Assembly (NCBI RefSeq): GCF_004348725.1
Contig: NZ_SMKR01000050.1
Coordinates: forward strand, 1-42,181
DNA length: 42,181 bases
From: Kribbella turkmenica
GTDB taxonomy: Bacteria > Actinomycetota > Actinomycetes > Propionibacteriales > Kribbellaceae
Reading direction: 5' to 3'
Program-made: the position numbers and the translations under genes
Shown here: piece by piece, positions 1 to 10,762 of the stretch
How the letters are laid out: each line of letters starts with the position of its first letter
Numbering within the stretch: the stretch's first letter is position 1
The notes under the pieces: model-generated
The model's input: only the letters and a program-made list of their open reading frames with translations
Told to the model about the DNA's origin: nothing
Database searches by the model: none

Positions 1-34
1 CTGCAGACACGCGTGAGGATTACCGGTAACACCC

Positions 35-2385
35 ATGGAAACCAGTGAGATCAGGCGGCGGTTCCTGCAGTACTTCGAGGACCGGGGCCACACCGTGGTG
101 CCGAGCGCACCGCTGCCGTCGCCGGACCCGAACCTGCTGTTCAACGTGGCCGGCATGGCCCAGTTCGTGCCCTACTTCGTCGGCCAGCAGACGCCGCCGT
201 ACGCGCGGGCCACGAGCGTGCAGAAGTGCGTCCGGACACTCGACATCGACGAGGTCGGCAAGACCACCCGGCACGGCACGTTCTTCCAGATGAACGGCAA
301 CTTCTCCTTCGGCGACTACTTCAAGGAGAAGGCGATCGAGTACGCCTGGGATCTGGTCACCCGGTCCCAGAACGACGGCGGCTACGGCTTCGACGAGTCC
401 GTGCTGTACGCGTCGGTGTACTACGAGGACGACGAGGCGATCGACCTGTGGAAGCGGGTCGCCGGCCTGCCGGACGATCGGATCGTCCGGCTCGGGATGA
501 GGGACAACTTCTGGTCGATGGGCATCCCCGGCCCGTGCGGCCCGTGCTCGGAGATCCTGATCGACCGCGGCCCGGAGTTCGGCGCCGACCGGGACTGGGA
601 GGCGGGCGACCGCTACCTCGAGTTCTGGAACCTGGTCTTCATGCAGAACATCCGCGGCGAGGGTGGCGGCAAGGAGGGCTACCCGATCCTCGGCGAGCTG
701 CCGAAGAAGAACATCGACACCGGTCTCGGCCTGGAGCGGGTGGCCTACCTGCTGCAGGGCGTCGACAACATGTACGAGATCGACGAGATCTATCCGGTGA
801 TCGAGAAGGCGTCCGAGCTCAGCGGCCGCAAGTACGGCGTCGAGCACGTCGACGACGTCCGCTTCCGGGTGATCGCGGACCACGTCCGCAGCGCGCTGAT
901 GCTGATCGGCGACGGCGTGAACCCGGGCAACGAGCAGGGCGGCTACGTCCTGCGCCGGCTGCTCCGCCGGGCGATCCGCTCGATGCGCCTGCTCGGCTAC
1001 GAGGACCCGAGCCTGGTCGAGCTGCTCCCGGTCAGCCTGGAGCAGATGAAGAAGTCGTACCCGGAGCTGGCCGCCGACTTCGGCCGGATCAGCCAGGTCG
1101 CGTACGCCGAGGAGGAGGCCTTCCGCCGGACCCTCACCGCCGGGACGAGCATCTTCGACATCGCCGTCCGCGAGACGAAGGCCGGCGGCGCGCACCAGTT
1201 GGAGGGTGCGAAGGCGTTCCAGCTGCACGACACCTACGGCTTCCCGATCGACCTCACCGTCGAGATGGCCGCCGAGCAGGGCCTGAACGTCGACACCGAG
1301 GGCTTCCAGGCGCTGATGAAGGAACAGCGCGAACGGGCCAAGGCGGACGCGCGGGCGAAGAAGGCCGGTCACGCGGACACCTCGGGGTACCGGGAGCTGC
1401 GGGAGAAGGGAGTCACCGAGTTCACCGGCTACCAGGAGCTCGCCACCGACTCACAGGTCCGCGGTCTGTTGCGCGAAGGCGTGGCCGCGTCGTCCGCCGA
1501 GCAGGGCGAGACCGTCGAGGTCGTGCCGCCTGGTCGTCGGCGCTGGACCAGGCGACCCGGTCCGAGATCGAAGAGGTGGCGAACCTCGCCGTCCGCCAGG
1601 ACCTGCCGGTCTCGGCGCAGTACATGACGCTGCCGGAGGCCCGGGAGTGGGGCGCGCTGGCGCTGTTCGGCGAGACCTACGACGAGCAGGTGCGGGTGGT
1701 GGAGATCGGCGGCCCCTGGTCGCGTGAGCTCTGTGGCGGCACGCACGTGAAGCATTCGTCCCAGGTCGGCGCGCTGACCGTGACCGGCGAGTCGTCGGTC
1801 GGTGCCGGGGTCCGCCGGCTCGAGGCGTTCGTCGGCATGGAGGCGCTGCGCTACCTCGGCAGGGAGCGTGCGCTGGTCCGCCTGCTGAGCGAGAACCTGA
1901 AGGCACGGCCGGAGGAGCTGCCCGCGAAGGTCGCCGACCTCGCCGAGCGGCTGCGGGCCGCGGAGAAGGAGCTCGAGCGGATGCGGGCCGGCCAGGTGCT
2001 GGCCGCTGCCGCCGAGCTGGCCGCGAACCCGAAGGACGTCTTCGGCGTCCAGTACGTCGGCCATCGCGCACCCGACGGCGTGAACGGCGGGGATTTGCGC
2101 AAGCTGGCTCTCGACGTGCGCGGCCGGATGTCCGCCGACAAGCCGGCCGTGGTCGCCGTACTGAGTGTGAACGACGGCAAGCCCGGTGTGGTGATCGCGC
2201 TGAACGACACTGCGCGCGAGTGGCGGCTGAAGGCCGGTGACCTGGTCCGGGTCGCGGCCGAGAAGCTGGGCGGGCGCGGCGGCGGCAAGGACGACGTCGC
2301 ACAGGGTGGCGGCACCGAGCCGGCGGGCGCGGACGACGCGCTGGCCGCGGTCGAGCACACCATCGGCCAGCTCGTCACGGGCTGA
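35..2385 (+). pseudogene. alaS: alanyl-tRNA synthetase, internally deleted and frameshifted as sequenced
   Basis: Alanyl-tRNA synthetase charges tRNA-Ala and clears mischarged Ser/Gly through an editing domain. Residues 1-497 (35-1525) read as a normal class II catalytic and tRNA-binding half, including [19 protein letters not shown] at 79-97. The frame then jumps: from about 1528 to the stop at 2385 a different frame encodes the end of the editing domain (CGGTH, Cys codon 1732, His codon 1744) and the C-terminal coiled coil and DHHA1 region. The two parts total about 782 residues against about 880-900 for the family. The missing piece lies between the VEVV strand and the segment starting AWSSALDQ, so the HxxxH zinc half of the editing site is absent. 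AlaRS is normally essential, so this may be a sequence or assembly error. A weak GTGAGG lies 16-20 nt before the ATG. The next gene, ruvX, follows at 18 nt. Confidence 0.85.
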
Positions 2386-2402
2386 GTCTTGGACCGACCC
2401 TG

Positions 2403-2861
2403 ATGAGACGTGGCGTGCGGCTCGCACTGGACATCGGCGACGTCCGGATCGGCGTTGCCAGCAGCGACCCGCACGGAATCCTGGCCACGCCGGTGACTAC
2501 CATCCGGCGTGGACCCGGAGATCTGGAGAGGATCGCCGCACTCGCCGCCGAACTGGAGGCGGTCGAGATCGTGGTCGGTCTGCCGCGCTCGCTGTCCGGG
2601 CGTGAGGGGCCGGCCGCGCTGAAGATCCGGGAAACCGCGGAGCTGGTGCGGGCTAAAGTGCAGGAGGGCAACTCGGGGACGGCGGTGCGGCTGGTGGACG
2701 AGCGGTTCACCACGGTGACCGCCGAGCGCATGCTGCGGGAACGTGGAAAGAAGGGCTCCAAGCGGCGGGCCGTGGTCGACCAGGCCGCGGCGGTCGTGAT
2801 TCTGCAACACGCGCTCGATGTCGAGCGCGAGACTGGGAACCCACCCGGGAGGCCCCTGTGA
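2403..2861 (+). CDS. ruvX: RuvX/YqgF family Holliday junction resolvase-like nuclease
   Basis: This 152-residue protein is a member of the RNase H-fold YqgF/RuvX family, linked to Holliday junction resolution and 16S pre-rRNA processing. The visible signatures are LALDIGDVRIGVASSD at the N-terminus (Asp10), VVGLPRSLSG around 58-66, VDERFTT with Glu100, and VDQAAAVVIL with Asp126. These supply the family acidic residues. Its length is typical. It lies between alaS and mltG, as in Mycobacterium (Rv2555c-Rv2554c-Rv2553c), and its TGA overlaps the GTG start of mltG by 4 nt, so the two are probably translationally coupled. Confidence 0.93.
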   Translation: MRRGVRLALDIGDVRIGVASSDPHGILATPVTTIRRGPGDLERIAALAAELEAVEIVVGLPRSLSGREGPAALKIRETAELVRAKVQEGNSGTAVRLVDERFTTVTAERMLRERGKKGSKRRAVVDQAAAVVILQHALDVERETGNPPGRPL

Positions 2862-4054
2862 ACAGAACATCGGTGGACGACGACGTGACCGACGGCGATG
2901 ATCTCCCTACCGGCCTCGGGCTGCGGCCGGAGAGCCGGGTCGACCGCAGGGCCAACCGCCGCAAGGCCCGCGCCCGGCGCGGCTTCGGCTGCTTCGCAGG
3001 CCTGATCTCGCTGCTCGTCGTCGGTGCGCTGGTGGCCGGGGCGGTGATCGGCTTCGGCAAGGGCAAGGACGCGATCGAGCAGATGTTCGCCGCACCCGAC
3101 TTCGAGGGCAGCGGCACCGGCACGGTGGTCGTGGAGATCACCCAGGGCCAGAGTGCGCAGGCGATCGCGGACACGCTGGAGAAGAAGGGCGTCGTCAAGA
3201 GCGCCCGGGCGTTCGAGCGGGTGGCCCGCGACGACCCGCGGTCCCGGCAGTTGCAGGCCGGCACGTACACGCTGCACAAGGAGATGTCGGCCGCGGCCGC
3301 GCTCGAGCTGATGCTGGACACCGGCAAGTCGATCCTGGTCACCCGGATCGGGTTCCGGGCCGGCCTGACCAAGGCCGAGGTCAGCGAGACGCTGCAGAAG
3401 TCGCCGAAGCTCAAACTCCCGGCCGGCGCCGCCGCGACCGCGCTGGCCAAGCCGGCCGCCCTGGGCCTGCCGCCGTATGCGAACAACAACGCCGAGGGCT
3501 TCCTCTACCCGGGCACGTACGACGTGCCGAAGGGCGCGACGGCGTACACCATCCTCAAGCTGATGACGGCGCAGTACGCGAAGCAGGCGGCCGCACTCGA
3601 CCTGGTGAAGACCGCGCAGCGCAAGAAACTGGACCCGTACCAGGCGGTGATCGTGGCCAGCATCATCGGCGCGGAGACGAACCGCCCGCAGGACTACGCC
3701 AAGGTCTCGCGGGTGATCTACAACCGGCTGCGGATCGGGATGCGGCTGCAGATGGACTCGACGATCCACTACGTGGCCGGCAAGGACGGCGGGGTGTTCA
3801 CCACGCAGGAGCAGCGGGACATGGACTCGCCGTACAACACGTACAAGAACAGGGGCCTGCCGCCGACGCCGATCAACTCGCCGACCAAGGACACGCTGCG
3901 GGCTGCGCTGAACCCGGCGCAGGGCAACTGGCTGTACTTCACCCTGGTCAACCTCGACACCGGCGAGACCGCGTTCGCGAGCACGTCGGACGAGCACCTG
4001 AACAACGTGAAGAAGCTCCAGGCCTGGTGCCAGGCCCACAAGGGCCGGTGCTGA
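2858..4054 (+). CDS. mltG: endolytic murein transglycosylase MltG (YceG family)
   Basis: MltG cleaves nascent peptidoglycan at the outer membrane face to end glycan synthesis. The 398-residue protein has a basic cytoplasmic tail (residues 1-42), one membrane helix at about 43-66, a LysM-like region near 80-150, and the YceG catalytic domain. The catalytic glutamate is Glu273 in ASIIGAET. The YNRLRIGMRLQMDSTIHY segment and the LPPTPINSP motif are family hallmarks. The GTG start overlaps the ruvX stop (GTGA). The TGA at 4052-4054 directly abuts the aroE ATG, continuing the operon. The actinobacterial order ruvX-mltG-aroE supports the call. Confidence 0.93.
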   Translation: MNRTSVDDDVTDGDDLPTGLGLRPESRVDRRANRRKARARRGFGCFAGLISLLVVGALVAGAVIGFGKGKDAIEQMFAAPDFEGSGTGTVVVEITQGQSAQAIADTLEKKGVVKSARAFERVARDDPRSRQLQAGTYTLHKEMSAAAALELMLDTGKSILVTRIGFRAGLTKAEVSETLQKSPKLKLPAGAAATALAKPAALGLPPYANNNAEGFLYPGTYDVPKGATAYTILKLMTAQYAKQAAALDLVKTAQRKKLDPYQAVIVASIIGAETNRPQDYAKVSRVIYNRLRIGMRLQMDSTIHYVAGKDGGVFTTQEQRDMDSPYNTYKNRGLPPTPINSPTKDTLRAALNPAQGNWLYFTLVNLDTGETAFASTSDEHLNNVKKLQAWCQAHKGRC

Positions 4055-4876
4055 ATGAGGTGTGCGGTCCTCGGTAGCCCGATCGCGCACTCGCTGTCGC
4101 CCGCGATGCACCGGGCGGCGTACGCCGCACTCGGCCTGGACTGGCGGTACGACGCGTTCGAGGTCGGCGAGGACGAGTTGCGCGGGTTCGTCGCGTCGCT
4201 CGGTGACGACGTCCGCGGGCTGTCGCTGACAATGCCGCTGAAGCGGGTCGCGCTCGACCTGGTGGACACCGTCGACCCGGTCGCCGAGCTGATCGGGGCG
4301 GCGAACACGATGCTGTTCGAGCCGGACGGATCGCGCTCGGCCCACAACACCGACGTCCCCGGGCTGGTGAACGCGTTCGCCGAGCGCGGCATCACGGCCG
4401 CCGACAGTGCCGTGATCCTGGGCGGTGGAGCGACCGCCGCGTCGACGCTGGCGGCGTTGCGCGGGCTGAAGGTCAGCGAGGTGACCGTCGTAGTCCGGGA
4501 CGTCTCCCGGGCCGAGCGGCTGCTCGACCTGGCGGCCGAGCTGGGGCTGAAGACCTCGGTCGCCGACTTCTCGCAGGTCGAGCAGATCGGCGGGTTCGAC
4601 CTGTGCGTCTCGACGCTGCCCGGCGGTGCCGCCGACCCGTGGGCCGAGCATTTCGCGGCGGTCGCGCCGGTGATGTTCGACGTGGCGTACCACCCGTGGC
4701 CGACCGGGCTGGCGATCGCCGCGCACCGGGTCGGTACAGAGCTGTTGAACGGTCTCGACCTGCTCGTGCATCAGGCGACTCTCCAGGTGGAGATGATGAC
4801 GGGCAGGTCGCCGGCCCCGCTGGCGGCCATGAGGTCCGCCGCGCGGGAGGAGCTCGACGATCGTGGGCCGGTCTGA
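4055..4876 (+). CDS. aroE: shikimate dehydrogenase
   Basis: This enzyme reduces 3-dehydroshikimate to shikimate with NADPH. The 273-residue protein shows the shikimate-binding SLSP (13-16), TMPLK with the catalytic Lys63, AANT (82-85) and NTD (98-100), then the nucleotide-binding GGGATAAS loop at 123-130. HQATLQ near the C-terminus is also conserved. Lys63 sits in TMPLK rather than the enterobacterial TVPHK, which to my knowledge is common in Actinobacteria. The ATG immediately follows the mltG stop, so translation is probably coupled. It is the first of five shikimate genes in the window, the others being aroC, aroK, aroB and aroQ. Confidence 0.94.
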   Translation: MRCAVLGSPIAHSLSPAMHRAAYAALGLDWRYDAFEVGEDELRGFVASLGDDVRGLSLTMPLKRVALDLVDTVDPVAELIGAANTMLFEPDGSRSAHNTDVPGLVNAFAERGITAADSAVILGGGATAASTLAALRGLKVSEVTVVVRDVSRAERLLDLAAELGLKTSVADFSQVEQIGGFDLCVSTLPGGAADPWAEHFAAVAPVMFDVAYHPWPTGLAIAAHRVGTELLNGLDLLVHQATLQVEMMTGRSPAPLAAMRSAAREELDDRGPV

Positions 4877-4982
4877 CCGCCCTACGCTGCTGAAGGCCGG
4901 CCAGTGTCTCCTGCTGATCGGCGCCGGTGCGGCGGTGGTCGCGCGGATCCTGGTCCGCCGGTCGTCCACAGGCCACGCGTGA
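4863..4982 (+). CDS. possible 39-residue single-span membrane peptide
   Basis: A GTG inside the end of aroE opens a 39-codon frame ending TGA at 4980-4982. After about nine polar residues it encodes one hydrophobic stretch (LLKAGQCLLLIGAGAAVVA), then a basic tail ILVRRSSTGHA. That is the layout of a small inner-membrane peptide with a positive-inside C-terminus. It overlaps aroE by 14 nt and would be coupled to it. I do not recognise a family, and in DNA this GC-rich a short open frame can arise by chance. It could also be non-coding spacer. Confidence 0.25.
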   Translation: MGRSDRPTLLKAGQCLLLIGAGAAVVARILVRRSSTGHA

Positions 4983-5013
4983 ACCTGCCCGGGATCGTCT
5001 AGGCTCCTGGATC

Positions 5014-5721
5014 GTGCCGGCTGACAATGCGTTGCTCGCCGCGGCGGCCGGGGTGGTCTGCTGCGGTCCGGCGGCGTACCTGCTGGGGTCGTGGCTGATG
5101 CGGCGCATCCCGGAGCCGTCGCTCGAGGAAGGCGAGACCAAGGTTCCGTACGCCGACCTCGCGGGGCCGCGGGCGGCTGCCTGGTGTGGATTGCTCGCGG
5201 CGGTCTCCGGCGGGCTGCTCGGATGGGTGCTCGGGACCGATCCGGTGCTGGTGGCCTGGCTGCTGCTGGCCGTCATCGGCGCGATCCTCGGGTACATCGA
5301 CGCCCGGACGCGGTACCTTCCCTCGGCGATCATCTGGCCGTCGTACCTGGTGATCGGTCTCGCGCTGCTGGGCGCCGCCGTGGTGTCGGGGGAGTGGGGA
5401 TCGTTGCGGCGCGCGGTGCTTGCGGGGGCGATCGGGTTCGTCGTGTTCTACGTGCTGTGGTTCGTGTTTCCACGGGGTGTCGGGTTCGGCGACGTGCGGT
5501 TGTCGGGGCTGCTCGGGCTGCCGCTCGGCTGGCTCGGCTGGGGTGAGTTCGTCACCGGCCTGTACGGCGGCTTCTTCCTCGGCGCGATCGTCGGCATCGC
5601 CCTGATCGCCGCCCGGCTGATGACCCGAAAGCAGATGGTCCCGTTCGGCCCGTACATGCTGATCGGCGCCCTGACCGGCGTCCTGCTGGGCGGGCCGCTC
5701 GCCCGGCTGTACGCCGGATAG
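5014..5721 (+). CDS. prepilin peptidase, A24 family
   Basis: This is an integral-membrane aspartic peptidase of the type that cleaves type IV pilin or Tad/Flp prepilin leaders. From the GTG at 5014 it is 235 residues, about seven hydrophobic spans. The two family aspartates are visible: Asp96 in YIDARTRYLP and Asp160 in GFGDVRL. VPFGPYMLIGA near 209-219 matches the conserved VPFGPF-type C-terminal motif. The frame stays open back to 4927, but the extra upstream residues are arginine-rich and not hydrophobic, so I chose 5014. There is no N-methylation domain, as in short actinobacterial forms. No pilin genes are in the window. A prepilin peptidase between aroE and aroC is a known actinobacterial arrangement. 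Confidence 0.85.
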   Translation: MPADNALLAAAAGVVCCGPAAYLLGSWLMRRIPEPSLEEGETKVPYADLAGPRAAAWCGLLAAVSGGLLGWVLGTDPVLVAWLLLAVIGAILGYIDARTRYLPSAIIWPSYLVIGLALLGAAVVSGEWGSLRRAVLAGAIGFVVFYVLWFVFPRGVGFGDVRLSGLLGLPLGWLGWGEFVTGLYGGFFLGAIVGIALIAARLMTRKQMVPFGPYMLIGALTGVLLGGPLARLYAG

Positions 5722-5759
5722 CTGACACCGCCGGTCCGGCACAAGCTGTCGATCGAAGG

Positions 5760-6090
5760 TCAGGCGCCGGGATAGCGCGCCAGGCCCCACGCCGTGTGTG
5801 GACCGTAGTCGCCGTGGAGACGGTCGGCTCTGGTGAAACCCGAGCCTGCGGTCGGTCCGGACCCCGGCCCGGATCAGCCCCTCGACCGTGAACAACGTCA
5901 TCTGGGTGTCGTCGGTGATCGTCTCGGGCGGCCAGCCGGAGACGAACGTCCGCAACCCGTCCGGGTGCGCGGCGACGATCGACCAGCCGCTCTCGAACTC
6001 GACCGGTGCTCCCAGTGCGTCGCCGATCGCCCCACCGAGCAGGCACCCGCGAACCCGCGAGCGCCACGTCTCCTCCGCACCCCGATCCAT
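5760..6090 (-). pseudogene. ADP-ribosylglycohydrolase (DraG/ARH family) remnant: N-terminus fused to C-terminal tail
   Basis: On the minus strand an ATG at 6090 begins a clear DraG-type N-terminus. It has [18 protein letters not shown] followed by the metal-binding [14 protein letters not shown] motif, and homology runs to about 5865. The reading frame then changes by one. The downstream minus frame ends [17 protein letters not shown] at a TGA (5762-5760), which resembles the RYPG tail of actinobacterial members. The whole remnant is 331 bp, about a third of a normal gene, so the middle, including the second metal-binding aspartates, is missing. The N-terminal identification is strong and the tail assignment is inference. 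This accounts for most of the 459-bp gap between the prepilin peptidase and aroC. The remaining roughly 40 bp at the left and 90 bp at the right contain nothing I recognise. Confidence 0.6.
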
Positions 6091-6180
6091 GCTCTGAACC
6101 CTATCCACGGGCGCATGCCCGACCGGGCACGCGGTGAGACCGGCGTCGGGGCGGTGGGGGGCGCGTGGAAGAATCGGGGC

Positions 6181-7382
6181 ATGCTGCGCTGGCTCACCGC
6201 CGGCGAGTCGCACGGACAAGCGCTCGTCGCCGTACTCGAAGGTCTTCCCGCAGGCGTCCAGGTCACCACGGATGACGTGGCCGACGCCCTCGCCCGTCGT
6301 CGGCTCGGCTACGGCCGCGGCGCCCGGATGAAGTTCGAGCGGGACGAGGTCACATTCGTCGGCGGGTTCCGGCACGGGCTGTCACTCGGCAGCCCGGTCG
6401 CCATCCAGGTCGGCAACACCGAGTGGCCGAAGTGGGAGCAGGTGATGGCACCGGACCCGGTCGACCCGGAGACGCTGGCCGACCTGGCCCGGAACGCCCC
6501 GCTGACCCGTCCGCGCCCCGGCCACGCGGATCTGGCCGGCATGCAGAAGTACGGCTTCGACGAGGCCCGCCCGGTGCTCGAGCGGGCGAGCGCCCGGGAG
6601 ACCGCGGCCCGGGTCGCCCTGGGCGAGGTCGCGGCCCGGTTCCTGAAGCAGGCCCTCGGCGTGACGATCGTCAGCCACGTCGTCGAGCTCGGCACGGTCA
6701 AGGCGCCGTACGGCGTGATCCCGTCGTACGACGACGTCGCGAAGCTGGACGCGGACCCGGTGCGCTGCCTGGACGCGGACGCGAGCAAGGCGATGGTGGC
6801 CGAGATCGACACCGCGCAGAAGGCCGGCGACACCCTCGGCGGCGTGGTCGAGGTGGTCGTGGACGGTCTGCCGCCGGGGCTCGGCAGCTACGTGCACTGG
6901 GACCGGCGGCTCGACTCGAAGCTGGCCGGCGCGCTGATGGGCATCCAGGCGATCAAGGGCGTCGAGCTCGGCGACGGGTTCGAGCTGGCCCGGACCCCGG
7001 GCTCGAAGGCGCACGACGAGATCGTCGCCCAGGACGGCGTCATCCGGCGGACCGGCGGCCGTTCCGGCGGCACCGAGGGCGGGATGAGCACCGGCGAGAC
7101 GCTGCGGGTACGGGCCGCGATGAAGCCGATCGCGACCGTGCCGCGGGCGCTGCGGACGATCGACACCACCACCGGCGAGACCGCGTCCGCGCACCACCAG
7201 CGGTCCGACGTCTGCGCCGTACCGGCCGCGGGCATCGTCGCCGAGGCGATGGTGGCGCTGGTGCTGGCCGAGGTCGCCCTGGAGAAGTTCGGCGGCGACT
7301 CGGTCGCGGAGACCGCGCGCAACCACCAGGCCTACCTGGCGAACCTGCCGTCCACCATCACGCCGCGGGAGTGGGCAGAGCT

Positions 7383-7386
<4 letters not shown>
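6181..7386 (+). CDS. aroC: chorismate synthase
   Basis: Chorismate synthase eliminates phosphate from EPSP to give chorismate, using reduced FMN. The 401-residue protein carries the three family signatures: GESHG near residue 9, the central [14 protein letters not shown], and [13 protein letters not shown] near the C-terminus. RPGHADL and [14 protein letters not shown] are also typical. The ATG at 6181 is preferred because the family starts [12 protein letters not shown], and the frame upstream of it reads through the glycohydrolase remnant. The stop overlaps the aroK GTG (GTGA). It heads an aroC-aroK-aroB run as in Mycobacterium (Rv2540c-Rv2538c). Confidence 0.96.
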
Positions 7387-9081
<1,695 letters not shown>

Positions 9082-9084
<3 letters not shown>

Positions 9085-9097
9085 CCGGATCCGGTCA
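9082..9097. promoter_or_regulatory. 16-bp perfect palindrome spanning the aroB stop
   Basis: TGACCGGATCCGGTCA is perfectly self-complementary and begins at the aroB TGA. It has no loop, so it is a poor terminator and fits a dimeric regulator site better. The nearest downstream gene is the oxidoreductase at 9177. The palindrome is certain. Its function is unknown. Confidence 0.4.
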
Positions 9098-9148
9098 TGG
9101 ACCGGACGCGCCCTTGTGCATCGACGGCGACCTCGACGATGCTGGCTG

Positions 9149-9162
9149 GGAAAGGGCTTTCC
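9149..9162. promoter_or_regulatory. LacI-family-type operator before the Gfo/Idh/MocA gene
   Basis: GGAAAG-GG-CTTTCC is a pair of perfect 6-bp inverted arms with a 2-bp centre, 14 nt before the ATG at 9177 and next to its AAAGGG ribosome site. LacI-family operators in Actinobacteria commonly have GGAAA...TTTCC arms around a central CG. Here the centre is GG. No LacI gene is in the window, so any regulator would act in trans. This suggests sugar-responsive repression. Confidence 0.45.
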
Positions 9163-9176
9163 AGCGAAAGGGCCTC

Positions 9177-10262
9177 ATGTCTGACAGCAAGCACCGGATC
9201 GCCATCGTCGGAACCGGCGGTATCGCCAACGCCCATGCCGGGGCGGTGCGGGCGTGCGCGGACCGCGCCGACCTCGTCGCCGCGGTGGACGTCGACGTCG
9301 ACCGCGCGAACGCGTTCGCGACCAAGTGGGACATCCCCGCCGTGTACCCGGGCCTGTCCGACCTGCTCGCGGCCGGCCAGGTCGACCTGGTCCACCTGTG
9401 CACGCCGCCGAGCTCGCACGTGCCGCTGGCCGCCGAGTGCCTGGCCGCGAACGTCGACGTGCTGACGGAGAAGCCGCCGACGTTGTCGCTGGACGAGCTC
9501 GACGCGCTGCTCGACGCGGAGCGGGCATCGTCCGCGCAGGTCGTGTGCGTGTTCCAGCACCGCTTCGGCTCGGGCGCCGTACGGCTGCGTGAGCTGGCCG
9601 CGAACGGCGTGCTCGGCCGGCCGTTGGTTGCCCTGTGCAACACCGTCTGGTACCGCGACGACGAGTACTTCGCGATGCCGTGGCGCGGGACCTTCGAGGT
9701 CGAGGGCGGCGGTCCGACGATGGGGCACGGGATCCACCAGTTCGACCTGCTGCTGTCGGTGCTGGGGCCGTGGGAGAAGGTGACCGCGATCGCGGCCCGG
9801 CAAGCCCGCCCGACCAAGACCGAGGACGTCTCGATGGCGCTGGTGACCTTCGAGAACGGCGCGGTGGCGTCGGTCGTCAACTCGCTGGTCTCGCCGCGGC
9901 AGACCTCGCAGCTGCGGTTCGACTACGAGAACGCGACGATCGAGCTGGAACACCTCTACGGCTACAAGAACGAGAACTGGACGGTCACCCCCGGCCCTTC
10001 GCAGGAAGCCGTGGCCTCGGCGTGGGCAGACGGTCTTCCCGAGGTCGCGAGCGGGCATTCCGCCCAGCTCTCCGCCGTACTGGACGCCCTCGCGGCGGGC
10101 GAACCCGCACCGGTCCCACTTGCCGAAGCCCGCAACACCCTCGAGCTCGCAGCCGCCATCTACGCCTCGGCTTTCACCGACGAACCGGTCCGCCGCGGCG
10201 ACCTCACCCGAGGCTCCGACTACGCCCAGCGCATGGGCGGCCCCGGAGCTCCCTGGAGCTGA
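9177..10262 (+). CDS. Gfo/Idh/MocA family oxidoreductase
   Basis: This 361-residue NAD(P)-dependent dehydrogenase is of the glucose-fructose oxidoreductase / inositol dehydrogenase family. The N-terminal Rossmann fold opens with IAIVGTGGIANAHAG. The catalytic-lysine motif is TEKPPTLSLDEL (normally EKPxA/L), and GGGPTMGHGIHQFDLLL supplies the active-site His. The substrate is not predictable, but sugars or cyclitols are usual. The ATG at 9177 follows AAAGGG. It is not a shikimate-pathway gene, although it lies between aroB and aroQ. Its own upstream gap and LacI-type operator suggest separate control. The family is clear. Confidence 0.85.
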   Translation: MSDSKHRIAIVGTGGIANAHAGAVRACADRADLVAAVDVDVDRANAFATKWDIPAVYPGLSDLLAAGQVDLVHLCTPPSSHVPLAAECLAANVDVLTEKPPTLSLDELDALLDAERASSAQVVCVFQHRFGSGAVRLRELAANGVLGRPLVALCNTVWYRDDEYFAMPWRGTFEVEGGGPTMGHGIHQFDLLLSVLGPWEKVTAIAARQARPTKTEDVSMALVTFENGAVASVVNSLVSPRQTSQLRFDYENATIELEHLYGYKNENWTVTPGPSQEAVASAWADGLPEVASGHSAQLSAVLDALAAGEPAPVPLAEARNTLELAAAIYASAFTDEPVRRGDLTRGSDYAQRMGGPGAPWS

Positions 10263-10279
10263 GGCTCTAGGGTTGGGGT

Positions 10280-10729
10280 GTGACTGACGTGAGTGGGCGG
10301 CGGGTGCTGGTGCTGAACGGGCCGAATTTCGGTCGTCTGGGGTCCCGGGAGCCGGAGAAGTACGGGACGACGACGTTCGCGGATCTGGTCGCGGAGTGCG
10401 AGAAGGCCGGAGCCGAGCTCGGGCTGGACGTCGAGGTGCGGCAGACCGACGACGAGGCCGAGTTGGTCGGCTGGCTGCACGAGGCGGCCGACGGCAGGCT
10501 CCCAGTGGTCCTGAACCCGGCTGCCTTCACCCACTACTCGTACTCGCTACGGGACGCCTGCGCCCAGCGGACCGCGCCGCTGATCGAGATCCACCTGACC
10601 AACCCCGCCACCCGCGAGGAGTTCCGGCACACCAGCGTGGTGGCCGGCGTGGCCACCGGCACGATCGCCGGCTTCGGCGTCGACTCCTACCGGCTGGCGC
10701 TGCGCGCGCTCACCACCCTCCCGGACTGA
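10280..10729 (+). CDS. aroQ: type II 3-dehydroquinate dehydratase
   Basis: This enzyme dehydrates 3-dehydroquinate to 3-dehydroshikimate. The 149-residue protein fits the dodecameric type II family. It has LNGPN at the N-terminus, [11 protein letters not shown] with the catalytic Arg and Tyr, [15 protein letters not shown] (usually NPGAYTHTS), EIHLTN, and REEFRHTS with the catalytic His/Arg pair. The GTG at 10280 gives a normal N-terminus. In Mycobacterium the equivalent gene (Rv2537c) also adjoins aroB. Here the oxidoreductase lies between them. Confidence 0.92.
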   Translation: MTDVSGRRVLVLNGPNFGRLGSREPEKYGTTTFADLVAECEKAGAELGLDVEVRQTDDEAELVGWLHEAADGRLPVVLNPAAFTHYSYSLRDACAQRTAPLIEIHLTNPATREEFRHTSVVAGVATGTIAGFGVDSYRLALRALTTLPD

Positions 10730-10762
10730 GTTGCCGAACTGAGACCTCCCCCGAACGCAACC

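Noticed and set aside
35..1627. alaS as a programmed frameshift
   Set aside because: About 100-120 residues are missing, not just a frame change, and no slippery site is needed to explain it.
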